64,000 bases of DNA, taken from positions 440,784-504,783 of the forward strand of contig MU619237.1 of assembly GCA_025201805.1 (NCBI GenBank), given 5' to 3'. The notes under the pieces were generated by a model. It made no database searches and was not told the DNA's origin. It saw nothing but the letters and a program-made list of their open reading frames with translations. Made by a program: the position numbers and the translations under genes. The DNA comes from Parasitella parasitica. Lineage: Eukaryota > Mucoromycota > Mucoromycetes > Mucorales > Mucoraceae. How positions within the stretch are numbered: position 1 is the first letter of the stretch; each line of letters opens with the position of its first letter. Positions 25,501 to 37,130 of this stretch are shown piece by piece.

Positions 25501-25807
25501 TGAGTTACAGGACGATGAAGACGAAATATTATCGACAAGCGAGTTTGGCCAGTTGTGGGTACAGTATTCAGTGGAAAAAAAGCTCAAATTTGAATGCTCA
25601 ATAACTCGGTGCGATATACTGGCTAAAAAACTAAGCAAAACATGGCAAATACGCATAATTCAGGTGATTGGACAAGAGTTCATCGCTGTTGCTGGTGCTG
25701 TGTTGATCCATATTGCCATGTTACCAAATCACCAATTCGAATTGACCTTGAGATCAGCTCAACACACGCAACAAGTAGCACAATTCCTATCCAAAATACA
25801 GTTGTGA
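22570..25807 (+). CDS. AP-4 complex subunit epsilon
   Basis: At least 14 exons; those placed with confidence are 22570-22674, 22732-22803, 22865-22991, 23048-23243, 23295-23621, 23682-23755, 23807-24319, 24378-24502, 24555-24642, 24700-24827, 24894-24983, 25029-25103 and 25175-25210, all in frame. The N-terminal trunk is adaptin-like: RRVGYLACNLFLTENHELGI, SQNYLDKCAALNAICYIDHT, QIVRKKAVAALYFLYEKSSI, APWAQLECLEIYKIYQNSSI and SNHNLKYLGLLGISFIDETF. These fit AP-4 epsilon better than gamma or alpha. AP-4 sorts cargo at the trans-Golgi. The terminal block 25511-25807 (SEFGQLWVQYSVEKKLKFEC) resembles the epsilon C-terminal domain. The hinge around 25306-25510 is unresolved: the canonical splices I tried either hit a TAG at 25469 or shift frame. 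Confidence 0.85.
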
Positions 25808-26247
25808 AGAAAGCCCTTTATTATGATACATGGACGGTTTCTTTATTTAGTAGATTTCAATGTTTCCAAACACTAAAAAATTGACAACATTTTGCGTCTG
25901 AATAAGGAGTTTTGTTGTACCCTACAAAAGGCGTAATCAAAGACATGCAATAGTGCTTCCTTCTCCTCGATCTCAAGCCGTTTATCACTACGTTTTACCA
26001 TGAATAAAAAACCCCTATTTTTAATTTATTATCCGTACTACGTGAACCCATTGATAGCTTTCTTTTATAGGTTTTTATTTTGGAGTTTGTATAAAAGTTC
26101 CTCAAAGAAGAAAGAAACCGTGGAAAGAAAATGAAACGATGGGAGGCGGATAACAATATATAAAGACATGCAAGACAAACACGCTATAAAAAAAAGTATC
26201 CATGCTGGAACTACCATGGATTATGATACGAATTAACTATTGACAGA
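25808..26247. other. Convergent intergenic spacer
   Basis: Holds the 3' ends of AP-4 epsilon and the MADS-box gene. AT-rich; no other feature seen. Confidence 0.5.
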
Positions 26248-26936
26248 TCATTTTTGGCGATTATCACCATACAAATTGGTTGTTCCCTAAAAATATGGAA
26301 AAAAAAACCAGAGTGTGTGAGTTTCCTGGAAGGCACTCCGAAACTCTTAAACTTACCATAGAAGGCGATGCATTTATGGATCCATTCTCCATTGAAGCAT
26401 CAGGCGCATTTAAGCAAGATTGAATCAAATTTTTGCCTTCAGGTTTGGTTACCAATGGTTGCAACTTGGGTGTAGTAAATGTGTATACAAGCCCTGTCTC
26501 AGATACAACAAGCAACAAGACCTGCGTCCCAGTTAACGTACTCAGTTCGTATGCCTGACAATAACCGTTTAGTCAAACGCGGCGAAAGCCCTATAACTCT
26601 GTTTCATACCTTCTTCATAATACCAGCCTTTCTTTTTGAAAATGTAATGTGTCGTCTTGTCTTGTCTTCGATATATTCTATCTTAATCTTGCGACGGCCT
26701 GATCTTCTCTGTGGCTTCTTTTCATCTTCATCCAATTCCTCATCATCCAAACCATCTTGACCATTATCCATGATCAGCTGTGGTTGTGGTTGTGCCTGCT
26801 GTCTTGGTATTTGTCTTGTTGGTAAAGGCGATGTTTGTGGTTGTTGCTGCTGCTGCTGTTGTTGTTGTTGCTGCTGCTGCACCATGTAGGCTTGCTGCTG
26901 CTGATTTGGTGGTGGATAATAACCGGTAGATTGCAT
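26248..26936 (-). CDS. MADS-box (SRF/MCM1-type) transcription factor
   Basis: Exons 26936-26610, 26554-26357 and 26286-26248 give 187 residues in frame. After a Gln-rich N-terminus (poly-Q from CAG/CAA codons) and an acidic patch (DGLDDEELDEDEKK) comes the MADS domain: GRRKIKIEYIEDKTRRHITF, SKRKAGIMKKAYELSTLTGT, and QVLLLVVSETGLVYTFTTPK. The KIEYIEDKTRR and MKKAYELSTLTGTQVLL patterns put it in the type I SRF/MCM1 class of nuclear DNA-binding factors that recognise CArG-like sites. The first ATG of the frame was taken. The last exon encodes only GTTNLYGDNRQK. The gene has a 3.6-kb gene-free region upstream. Confidence 0.9.
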
Positions 26937-28104
26937 TATAATTCTATTCAAAAACAGAGAAATTAAAATTATGATTATATATGGTAATCAAGTAGAAAAA
27001 TAACATTTACAGTAATAGCTTATTTTAGACAGAGTCCGTGTTTATACTTATTTTGGAAGAAGTAAAAGAAAGAGAGCAATAAAACGAGAAAAACCTCGTT
27101 AAATAAAAAGAAGCAGATAAGAGTAAAAGAAGGGGGCCAGTTAGAAATGAACCTGGGCAAACCTAAAAAAAAAAGGGGGCAGCAGACATAATTCTCATGA
27201 CTATAGCGTAACATGGTGGAAATAAACACTCGCATGTTATGCTATCCACATGCAAGAAACTAGCACTTTTTAATCATGCAATCATGTTTGCGAATAACTG
27301 TAGCGGTATAATGTCATATACCATTTATCTACGCATAGAAAGATGAATACAATAAAATTCTTTGAGTTGGTGTAACTAGAAGATGCTTTCTCTTAATTTG
27401 CTCCAATGTCAAATAGGTGGTGTAGGTGTAAGCATGTTTTTTGTTCTTGGTGGATCATTCACAAGATTTATTAAAGATTATTCCTTTGCTAGATTTTCTC
27501 GGTGCAGTTTGATTACAGAAAAGATGATGAAAGGCCAGTTCTAACAATAACCTGCAAGTAAAAAAGACATTCATTTGCAGAACTATTGGTGGGTCTGACC
27601 GCCAAGTAAAAAAAAGTTATAAGCTTTGAGCATACTTTTGACATGTGAAATATCTGCATTTTTAGAGCTCGTATCTAATGCCGCGTTCTAATCAAAATAT
27701 ATAAATGATGAGCATATTGTAGCTCAAGCAAATCTTTCGTATTGACAAAATTGCAAAATGTGTTCAAATGGCAATTGAAAATTAACAAAGCATAAAATCT
27801 TTATTTGTCTACCGTATTACGTTTTAGCGTTATAAGACAGTAGATTTTATACGAGGTTTTCCAAGGATAAGTGGTTATGGATGTGAGTAAATTATTAATC
27901 AGGATCTAAGTCAAATCAAGGATCAAGAGTGAACCAATGGCAGAATTATTAGCTTAATACCTTCTGGACTACACATCCTTCCACCCGTAGTAGCTTGGTC
28001 TTGATAATTGTGATTTCTGCACAATGTCCTTAAATAGTCTGAATTTCATACCCATAATCTTATTTACAGCGGAAATCTTTTGTGATAGCACAACAGTTTA
28101 AGCC

Positions 28105-28260
28105 GATATCTGTAATACCTATCATCTAAAAGAGAGCAGAAGATGCAAAATAGTGTGTTGAGTCCACCAGACATGCCACTATCTTCTCCGGACCGTTTCA
28201 TATAAGGGCGACATCTCTATCCAGAATAATCTACTATCTTCTGGGTATGTATTAATGCTA
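28105..28260. repeat. Diverged copy of dispersed repeat family
   Basis: Contains AAAATAGTGTGTTGAGTCCA, CACTATCTTCTCC and CTCTATCCAGAATAATC. These match, with substitutions, the tandem copies at 29.58-30.17 kb and an inverted copy near 58.3 kb. Confidence 0.55.
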
Positions 28261-29574
28261 TCGAGAGGAATATAGAGAAATAGCAATGGTGAGATACTGA
28301 AAATTTAAAACTAGCGTCATATCACTGTTAATAAATTTCTAGACCTTATTGATCCAGCTCTGTTTATTAGAAGACATAAAATATTAAGTACTAAGGAGTT
28401 TTAGAAAAAATCCTGATTGAAGAGTCCTGGGAGCATGTTTTGGGCATTTTTTAAAAGTGATGTAAATATAACAAGTATATAATTTGAAGCTTTCAGTTCA
28501 ATTGAATGTTTCACCACTAATGTGGTCATATATCTACTCAATATAACCTTCTAGTTAAGCAGTAATTTCGTAGGCCCCAAAACACTATGGACTAACTTTT
28601 ACTTACTTTTACTAGCTTTACTCTATTAATTAGTATTCAGAAGTTACTCGAATAATTACATTCAATGAGGAAGAACCTCCCCATCAATTCAAGTAATCAT
28701 TTTGATATGTATATAACAGCTAACAAAGACAATAATAATATTGATTTATACCTTTGATCTTCCATTTCAGAGATAAAGTTCTTAATGTCACATATTTAAC
28801 TTTCCTACAACTTTTTTTAAATAATAATGAATAATAAAGCAAAATAAACACTAATCAAGAGGAACTGCAGTTACAGTAACAAATGCTGATATTCGAGTAG
28901 TCGGCGTTAAACCAAGCACATCCCATTTTCAGAAACTAATTAAAAATACGTAAATACATCAGAAAATTATAAGTAAAAATATGGGGGTATGAAACAAAGC
29001 ATGAAATAAATGATCAAGTGTATTCTTTTAAAAATAAAAGCTCTCTGAACAGAGTAAATAATGTTTGAAAGTCGGGCGAAATAGCTTGAATCTCTCGAAA
29101 TTGGATATAGTCCAACTAAAAAAGGGGATATTTTTTAAGCTGTACACCTTGTTCTATTGAATAATAAATGTTCAAAAAATTAGTATGCATAGTTCACAGA
29201 AATATAGATGATGTGGTATAACCCACCGAATCTCATAGAGGTGTCTGGGTTTCGGCCCTCAGCAGGGAGGGGGATGTCCTCCTCACTCAGCATTTTGCCG
29301 CGAGCGAAAAATATTGCATATTCTACGATATTTCATATAGCTACTATGTATCTGTAGTCCAATTATACGTGAATATAATTGGCAACTGTCATTATTCTTA
29401 TTTTGATAGTAGATCATACACAAAGGATCTAATTTAATCTCAAAAGGCTGAAAATATTATTATAAGACATTATCATCGACATTATATTAATTTTTAACGC
29501 AAGGCGCTACTAGTAACCAACACATTTGTTATTACTATTATAAACGGGTTACTTGAGAATGGTACGATACAAAA

Positions 29575-30170
29575 AAAATCCAAAGAAGCAAAATAGGTTG
29601 CTGAATCCACAAAAGGTGCAACTATCTTCTCCCAGTTTTGCATGTAAAGATAACGTCTCTATCCAGAGTAATCGTAAAAAAGCAGCCATTTTGGGTGAGA
29701 AAAGGTACATGTTAAATGCCATACATTAAGTCAATTAAGTTCACATACCACCAAACTTCGATGCAGTACTCGCCTACATTGCCTCTACTCCTCTGTACAG
29801 TTTTGTGTAAGGATGATGTTACTAACCAGAGTAATTATCAAAAAGCAGTGATTTTGAGTAATCTTGAGTGTAACAAAACGCATTAATTGCCAAACATTAA
29901 GTGAATCAAGCCCATATACCACCACCGAAACTCTATGTAATACTCGCCTACATTATCTTTATTCCTCTATAAATTTTCGTGAAAGTGTGATATCTATATC
30001 CAAATTAATCAGCAGAAAGTTATGATATTAATGTCAAATTATACAATATTTCTTAAAACTTTAAAACGTACGATATAAAAGAGATTCAAGGATGGAAAAC
30101 AGGTTACCAAGTCTGTCAAAATTGCGACTATCTTCTACGTTCATTGAATTGTAATTAGCTCCTGCACTAC
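29575..30170. repeat. Diverged tandem repeats, unit about 165-175 bp
   Basis: Recurring landmarks: TATCCAGAGTAATC near 29665, ACCAGAGTAATTATC near 29825 and ATCCAAATTAATC near 29998; AAGCAGCCATTTTGGG near 29680 and AAGCAGTGATTTTGAG near 29843; TACTCGCCTACATT at 29767 and 29941. Spacings are about 163-174 bp. An ACTATCTTCT motif occurs near 29620 and 30132. The copies are clearly related but substituted. Confidence 0.65.
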
Positions 30171-30584
30171 AATGATGATGCTATCTTACATTTGGTTTGA
30201 ATAATGCTTATCATCGATGATACTCACATATTTAATAGTATTTTCCTAATTAGGATATCAGAGAACGGCTACATTTGGAATGAAATATTTCGGTTAAATT
30301 TGGTATATTGATATATCGAGTTCTCGTTATGTAGAAGACCTGTACGTACTGCTTTCTTTGCTAACTACATAATATGAAAGGTATATGCATATTATGATTC
30401 AACGAGGCTGTTTGTTACGAATATTGTTTATATTGGAAGAAGCTCGTCTTTAATCAGGATCTTGGGCAACTATTATAAACTTACGACAATAATGTCTTAC
30501 CTTTTGTTATACATTTCATTGCTATGAACTTAATTTTACAAAACATTTGAAATTGGAAAGCTTTATTACATCTATTATTTGGGC

Positions 30585-30840
30585 TTATAATGCACTGCTG
30601 TCATTATTATCTTCAACTTTGCGTCGCTTTTGATCTGGATACAAATACCATTGTTGTTGTTGTTGTTCTTGTTGCTGTGGGTCATTTAATAATTGTGGTT
30701 GACTTAGCTGGGGTATAATATTACTACTACTGACAGAAGAACTAGCTACATTAGTGGTAATTGAAGGCGTAGTGACAGGTATGGTTGTAGCAGTAGAGTA
30801 GTCTGCATTGAATTGCTGCTGCTGCTGCTGCTGCTGTTGC

Positions 30841-30873
<33 letters not shown>

Positions 30874-31619
30874 AATTGTGGTAAATACTCGATTACTTTC
30901 CCTTTCCCTTTATTACTGCTATTGGAGTCTTCACCACTATTGCCCGCCTCAATTAATGTCAACTGTGGCGTCATAGTATTTAATCCAAGTAGGCTACCAT
31001 TTAACGAATAATTTTGCTGAAGTAAATGCAATTGCTGCTGTTGTTGTCGTTGTACCACGAGATGCGCGCAATATCTCTCCAATAGGCTACCAAGCGAACC
31101 TTGATTAAAAGGTTTAGGCAAGACATCTGTCATCCCACTCATAAAATATTGCTGAATATCCTGATCTGTGGTGTTTGATGTCATGGAAATAATAGGCGTC
31201 CAAGTATCGTATTGTCGAATATTTCGAGTAGCTGACATTCCATCTAATTTTGGCATCATAATATCCTAGGTTAATTTGCGTTAGTAACTTTTATACATGA
31301 ATACAAGAGGTTGTTTTTACCATTAACACCAGATCATATTTCCCGGTACCCAATTTTCTCACAGCTTCCACCCCATCAACGGCTACATCTATTGCACAAC
31401 CAGCAATTTGAAGTAACCTTGTTGACAATCTACGGAATAGTGAATCATCATCTACCAACAAAACTCGCGGCGGCACTGACCATCCCGGTTGTATGCGCTT
31501 TCTCTTTCGTATAGGTGCAGATGCAGCAATGATGGGCATCATGGAAGTAGAATTCGCAATTTGCTGTGGCTGTATTTGCAGTGATTGTATTTGCAATGGG
31601 TGTTGCTGTTGGATATGTG

Positions 31620-31650
<31 letters not shown>

Positions 31651-32672
31651 TTGTTTGGAATTGTCGATCAGAGACGGCATCATGGCTGGAGTAGATGGCC
31701 CACCTGCCATAATTGGATTCCCACTAACAGCATCCGATAATCGTTCCAACTGCCCTTGGCTTGAATTCGAAACGGTATTGTATGTATTTAATATTGTTTG
31801 CAAATCTTGGCTCACAGCCACATTATTATGCTTGGAAACAAAAGACATGATGTCTTTCATAAGCACATCTTGATCGTTCATGTTTTTTTTAAAACCTTGA
31901 ATGCTATCCAAAACTACGCTGTACTTTTTATCATAACTTTTTATCTTTTCTGTCATTTTCTTTTGTGTCTCTTTGAGCCCGTTGATTTCCTTTTGAAGAT
32001 TATTTGCTAATGCCTTCATTTCTTCCTCAAGTACATTGACAGGCAATCTCGAATTTGCTGATGAAAGTGTCGAATTTGACGATGCTGATGATTGATTTGC
32101 TTGCGCCGCTTTGCCGGTGGGTTTTCTCTGCAGTTATTAATTCAAATTAGATAACTTGTTGATAGATTTAGGAGATTTCATGATTGTACCTTTATGTCTT
32201 CCAACAATTCCCTTCTGTTATATTTAAAGTTGGGATGCTGAAACTCCCATGCCTTGACAGATTTAATCAATAGTTAGAGGCTGGTTAAAAAAACTTGTCC
32301 ATCGTTCTATTACCTGATCGCCGTAAAGGCGATGTCCATCGTCTGGGATTCGCAATTTATGGAAATCATACTTGTTCAGCTGGCGCACAAAACTTTGGAA
32401 GTTTGAATGCTTGAAATGTTTCGGCAAAATGTGGCGAGCAAATTCGTTGGGATCTTTCACTACAAATGTGTTTCCCTCGGCTCCCCAAGAAAACACTTGG
32501 GGATAAATATTGTCCTCCAGCATCCTATCTAAAGTGTGAGTGTTTCGGTATCATAGAGATTAAAACGAGATTAGAGTCCGTACCCAAATAGCTTCTTTAC
32601 AAACTCGGGTATACTATTTGAACTTGGAGGGCTGGAATTACTATCATTTATGGGAGATGAAGAACTAAGCAT
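30585..32672 (-). CDS. Skn7/Prr1-like HSF-domain response regulator
   Basis: Exons 32672-32584, 32524-32314, 32252-32190, 32127-31321 and 31265-30585 give 616 residues, all in frame. An HSF-type DNA-binding domain occupies about residues 18-120: [61 protein letters not shown] coiled coil follows ([20 protein letters not shown]). After Gln-rich linkers comes a receiver domain: [20 protein letters not shown] with acidic pocket, phospho-acceptor Asp in [20 protein letters not shown], the conserved Thr/Ser region IISMTSNTT, and the Lys in [11 protein letters not shown]. Skn7 is the nuclear end of the fungal phosphorelay for oxidative, osmotic and cell wall stress. A second poly-Q tract lies near the C-terminus. 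The architecture is diagnostic. Confidence 0.95.
30810..30872. repeat. CAG/CAA trinucleotide tract (poly-Q)
   Basis: About 20 glutamine codons on the minus strand, C-terminal to the receiver domain of the Skn7-like gene. Mixed CAG and CAA. A shorter tract lies at 31621-31654. Confidence 0.85.
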
Positions 32673-33262
32673 TATTTAGAAAAAGTTTTACAATGTTAAC
32701 AAGGAAAGAGAAGAGAGAATTGAAGGAAGAAGGCTTATGGAGCAGAAATAGAAAAAGGGAATAACTGAGTTGCAACAATCATGTTCCGAACTCAAAGAAA
32801 AAGACATGTGCAACACAACCTGTGTTTTATCAAAAAGATCTAAATTCAGGCACACGTCATTAAACGGAAACAGTTTAGTTCATTGTGCATTGTTAACAGA
32901 AGGATGGAAGTCCTGCTCAGGTTAAGTATATACCATCTCGATTAGGATACAATGAGTCTCTAGCGTGATTTATTACACTGAATTTTATTATTTTGCAAGA
33001 AAGACAACTAACATGCCATCTCTGCGATATATGATTTGCCGTCTGTCATGTAAAATCACTATAGTGGCATGCCAACTGTTGTTAATTTAAAGGGGTTTTC
33101 TACAGCAAGCTTACTAGTCAACATTAGAAATATTTTAGCTGTAGCAATATCAAGTGTCTAAAGTTAACTATACCATTTTTTGCTTTATAAATTGTTTCAA
33201 AATGCAAGACATAGTGCCAGCTCAACATATGGTTTTATTAGGTTCCCCTGTTTTAAACAAAC
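32673..33262. other. Promoter-side spacer of the Skn7-like gene
   Basis: AT-rich sequence upstream of the Skn7-like start; no gene seen. Confidence 0.45.
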
Positions 33263-33349
33263 GTGTTTGTTGTATGTATAATAAAACGATTAATTGCAGT
33301 TGAACATAACCAATGTTTTGATTGTCAATCAAATAAAGTAGATATGGTT

Positions 33350-34290
33350 AAGAAAGAAAATAAAACAAAAAAAAACTACAATCCCGTTATCGTAGAGCTG
33401 ACCGAAACTTACGATGGGGAAAAAAATCGATTGACTGATAAACAAAAATACATAATTAAGCAGTTCAAAAGATCTTGGATTCTTTATAACGGAAAGAATA
33501 GTTAGTATTTCGACATGGTTACAAAAATGATGTACATCTATTGCAGAAATGTACCAATGAATAGAAGTTATAATTCTTATCAACACTTTCCAACAATTTT
33601 TGAAAGACCCTTTTTCAAATCAAAAGAAATCCGCCACAAGCAAAAATGGTAAGCTACTTATATATCTAACATAATAGTTCAAAATGTTGCTGATTACAAG
33701 GCATATACAATGTTAAGTCTTGCTTGAACTGTGTGTAGAAGATAGCTCAGACGACGACTTTTTTACATCTGAATCCAGGTCTATAGATTTTTCCAAGTTT
33801 ATACATTACATCAAGACGAGAGCACATCGGTTCAAACTACTATGTACGAGTATTATGGAAGCGAGAAGATAAAGTCAACGACAACATACTTTCCTGCATT
33901 CGTGTTTGACTTTCGGATCAATCGAAAATAGGATTATGGAATCTAGTGTGTATTTGATAAATGAATACAAAATATCTTCACACTGCCCTGCATGTGAAGG
34001 GGAGCTAGGAAAATTCAAGGATATACCTAACCCTCGTCCTTATCAAATACACAATGACCTGAACGTAGTATGCCATGGTTTATTGAGATAATTCAAAGGA
34101 GAAAAAAATCGTACAGAAATCGTATTGACTCTTGTTATCTAATGTCTTGCTAGGGAATGCGATCAAGCAGCCGTAATTAATTTCCTCAAGATTCTCAATA
34201 GTCTCAGAAAGACAGTGTCTTTTAAGCAAAAAACATGCTACAAACTAATCACCAAAAAGAACTTTTCACCAAAGTTATCTATCGCTTTGG
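33350..34290 (+). pseudogene. Fanzor/TnpB-like element protein, relic
   Basis: Fragments in plus-strand frames resemble the C-terminal half of eukaryotic TnpB homologues. VYLINEYKISSHCPACEGEL (33948-34007) has the E-[FY]-x-T/I-S-x-x-C-x-x-C arrangement around the RuvC-II glutamate and first zinc-ribbon pair. VVCHGLLR follows as the approach to the second cysteine pair. After a break, ECDQAAVINFLKILNSLRK (34156-34212) has a D-Q-A-A-x-x-N-F pattern like the RuvC-III [RD]D-x-A-A-x-x-N. Upstream, IDFSKFIHYIKTRAHRFKLL (about 33782) and DSSDDDFFTSESRS could be earlier parts. Frames change and stops intervene, so it is not intact. Assignment rests on motif spacing recalled from Mucorales element proteins, not a search. 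Confidence 0.5.
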
Positions 34291-34403
34291 CCATTTAATA
34301 CAGGTATTACAAAAAGATAAATACACTAAATGTACTAAAACGAAATTTGCTCAAACCGATAAAATTTACCAGCGCGACTGTATAATCTAAAATTATCTTT
34401 ATG

Positions 34404-34842
34404 CTAGTTGTGTCGAAAAAACTTCATGCCCATCCAATTCCACAATACCCAATATATCCATACAATCGCGGTAATAGGTATCAGCAAGCAATAGTAATTG
34501 TCTTGTTTAATCCAATCCAAGATCTATCAATAACATACCTTTTAGCTATACCGTTTCTTAGGAGTTCTGTCCCTAGGATACCTTATTGTCTGTATCTGGC
34601 ATGTATTTGCTAGCTATGATCGAGTACCCAGACATTGTAAATACGAAAAGTGTCACAATTAGCAGCGCATAGCCATAAAGATAAGTTGTATCGGGTATTG
34701 TCTCTGGCAAATGCATTGTCATTCTCCTGGCGTAGTTGAGCTGTCCTGTTGTATTCAGCGCATTGTTAATCAAAGTATTATTATTCGATATTCTTGGTAT
34801 TAGGATAGACTTCGATGATCGTCTTCTATGGTGTGTTTGCAT
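34404..34842 (-). CDS. GPI-GnT subunit ERI1/PIG-Y-like
   Basis: Exons 34842-34582 and 34523-34404 join in frame (GTATCC...GATAG) to give 126 residues. Two hydrophobic segments are seen: YLYGYALLIVTLFVFTMSGY and CLLIPITAIVWIYWVLWNWM. They are followed by the terminal GMKFFRHN, a pattern typical of the small ER protein PIG-Y/Eri1, a regulatory subunit of the transferase that starts GPI anchor synthesis. The basic N-terminus (HHRRRSSKS) is extra; the ATG at MTMHLPETIP is a possible shorter start. The 3' end of TFIIE-beta lies 55 nt upstream on the same strand. Identity rests on the two-helix layout and C-terminal motif; confidence is moderate to good. Confidence 0.7.
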
Positions 34843-34897
34843 GCAGACAAAAAAAAATTTAGAAGAAAAAAGGCCACACTATTTTATTTGAACTAGG

Positions 34898-35930
34898 TTA
34901 TTTCTTATTAGCAGGCACGTAATCCTTTGATAAATCGATATGCGATAAATGAGTGTTGGTAATTTTGATTCTCTTATTTCTTGTTTTTGATTTCTTGGGT
35001 TTGGACTGTATGAAACATGAACATAAGTTCTGTATAAAGTTATAAAATAATCGTTTTCTACACGTACCTCAGATGTTACTTTCTTCTCAAATACTTCCAT
35101 CGTCTTTAATCCAGCAACCTCAAGTGCCTTTGGTAAATCTGTTTCATCAGGAATTTTTATCTCTGACCACATTTTCTTAAATTCTATTCAATATTTTAGG
35201 ACAAAGCACTATATGCAATTGCCATGTCGATTATACCTGGATCGATGGTTGTGTTGTATTGAGAATCATTGTGAAACAAGACTCGAGGATTACCGTCTTT
35301 GTTACGAACGACCAGTATCTGGCCCTCGGTTGCTAATTCTTCGACTGCGCTGCTCAATTTCGAATACGAATCCTTGAGATCCTTGTAATCCATTCCACCT
35401 TCATTCTTTTTCTGGATTAATAATGATAACAGGTCTTCTTTGCTTCTAATCTGATATGTTGGTTTATAAGCGAATGTAATGTTGGAGGGGTCGAAGTCAA
35501 TTTTGTTATTATTCACTAGTTTCTCCCATAACGCCGGATTCTTCCCAATGTCGACTTTTGTTCGAGAGGCAATGCTTACGACAGATTGTGGGTTATCGCT
35601 ATCCTTCAAGAACTGGATTACTGTGTACAGTTGACTCATGGCATGATGACCAGTTCCAGTATTGGCAGGTTGCGAATATACTACAAGCGGAATAAACACT
35701 TTATATGTGATTAAGCTTTAGATGCCTTGCTTTTCGTATTTACCAGTTGATCTTTTTCGTTTCTTATCTAGGCCAGCTTCGAAAGATGCTTTTGTGTTAT
35801 TTGAAATAACTCCTACCTGTGCTTTTGACTCTTTGACAGGCACAGCCTGACCTGCACGCTTCACAGCAATATCAGCATTTGCTTTGAATGATTTTTTAAA
35901 GCTCTTTAATTGATTATTTAATGAAGACAT
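34898..35930 (-). CDS. TFA2: TFIIE beta subunit
   Basis: Exons 35930-35744, 35680-35237, 35183-35068 and 35005-34898 encode 284 residues, all in frame. The N-terminus is basic. The core has the tandem winged helices of TFIIE-beta: LYTVIQFLKDSDNPQSVVSI, NPALWEKLVNNNKIDFDPSN, ITFAYKPTYQIRSKEDLLSL, then GGMDYKDLKDSYSKLSSAVE and GNPRVLFHNDSQYNTTIDPE. FKKMWSEIKIPDETDLPKAL and a lysine-rich C-terminus (SKPKKSKTRNKRIKITNTHL) finish it. TFIIE-beta acts with TFIIE-alpha to recruit and regulate TFIIH at RNA polymerase II promoters. Length matches the family. The start is the ATG of MSSLNNQLKSF; the longer upstream frame is unsupported. Confidence 0.93.
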
Positions 35931-36186
35931 GATCAAAAGAAAAGAAAAACGTAGGAGACAAGAGAAATAACAGAGCCAAATTTTAGTGCAGCAGGTGTGG
36001 CTGTCTTTGTCATGGCTCAAACACTAACATTGGCCGTAAAAGTTGGCACATGTAACAAATTTTATTCATGTAATTTGATTCGATATACAGATGTTTATTT
36101 TGATAAAATAAAAAGCGAGGAAGAAATAAGAGAGATCTAATGAGTCTTGGCAATTCCTACATGAAAATCACATTAACAAACTAGTA

Positions 36187-37130
36187 TTAGGTAATCCCGT
36201 TCACAAAGGGAAACTTACTTTGAACATCAACAATAGCTTGCTCAAGGATTTGTTGCTGAATCTTAGGGTCTTGCAAGTCCTTGTTAATCTTTTCAATCAA
36301 ATAGGCAGCTAATTGCTTTTGTTCACGATCACGAACATTGGCTTCATGACGAACCCAAGAATCCAAAGTAGCCTTAACCTCATGAGCTACATCAACTTGT
36401 TGCTTCAATTTGAAAGCCTCGGCCTCCAATTGAGCGGTTTCACGGGAGAGCTCGAAAAGAGCCTTGGTAACATCTACAAGATCCTTCATTTGACCAACTT
36501 CGTTGATGCGCTCGTTGACAGCAGTCTTGTGATCTTCACGAGCTTGAACCAAAATATTTTTGATACGGTTGATGTGGTCGTTGGCCATGTCGTTGAAAGG
36601 TTCTCTGAGATACTTTAAAAGAACACCAAGGAGACCAGTGGCAGCAACCAGAACCAGAGTTTCTTCATTGAAAACATAAATTTCCTTGGAAATCATAAAG
36701 GTAGCGAGACCGGCGCCTAATGTAAGGAAGCCAGTCTTGGAAACAAAACTGTTACCAGGAAGGGCGTTGATGATGCTGTTTGCCTTCTCTTTGGGCTCAA
36801 CTATTATGAATCAAGAATATTGTCAGTTTTTCATTTTCCATGTAATCTACAATGTTTGCGTTTCGAGTATTAAGTCGAATTGTACCTTCTTTTTGGGTAG
36901 TGTAGTGACGAACGCTATTGACTACGATTAATTTCGAGTTACTCATATATTGTTCAGGTTCTAAACTTACGCAGTAGCACCCAAAGATTGACGGGATGTA
37001 TTGATTAAAGTAGGACGAGCAACAATGGCAGCTGAAAGATGGATAATCATCAAAATTTGAACAAATGCAGCAGCATCTACAAATTTTACTTACCTTTAGC
37101 AGCATTTTTGGTGATCAAACGGAAAGCCAT
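36187..37130 (-). CDS. ATP4: Mitochondrial ATP synthase subunit 4 (F0 subunit b)
   Basis: Exons 37130-37094, 37031-36971, 36914-36886 and 36800-36187 give 246 residues in frame. The N-terminus MAFRLITKNAAKAAIVARPT is a basic, hydroxylated mitochondrial targeting peptide. Two hydrophobic segments follow (KTGFLTLGAGLATFMISKEI and TLVLVAATGLLGVLLKYLRE), then a long amphipathic stalk helix (INRIKNILVQAREDHKTAVN ... QQILEQAIVDVQSKFPFVNG). Length and layout match fungal Atp4, the peripheral stalk subunit in the inner membrane. Codon use in the large exon looks more biased than in neighbours, as expected for a highly expressed gene. Exons of 37, 61 and 29 nt at the 5' end contrast with the single large 3' exon. 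Confidence 0.95.

Larger units (their letters stand above)
26937..30584. other. Gene-free region with diverged repeats
   Basis: No convincing exon in 3.6 kb. It contains copies of a diverged repeat family (annotated separately) and many A/T runs. It separates the MADS-box gene start from the 3' end of the Skn7-like gene. Confidence 0.55.

Noticed and set aside
30808-31011. Open frame of about 20 cysteines opposite the Skn7-like gene
   Set aside because: It is only the antisense reading of the poly-Q tract.
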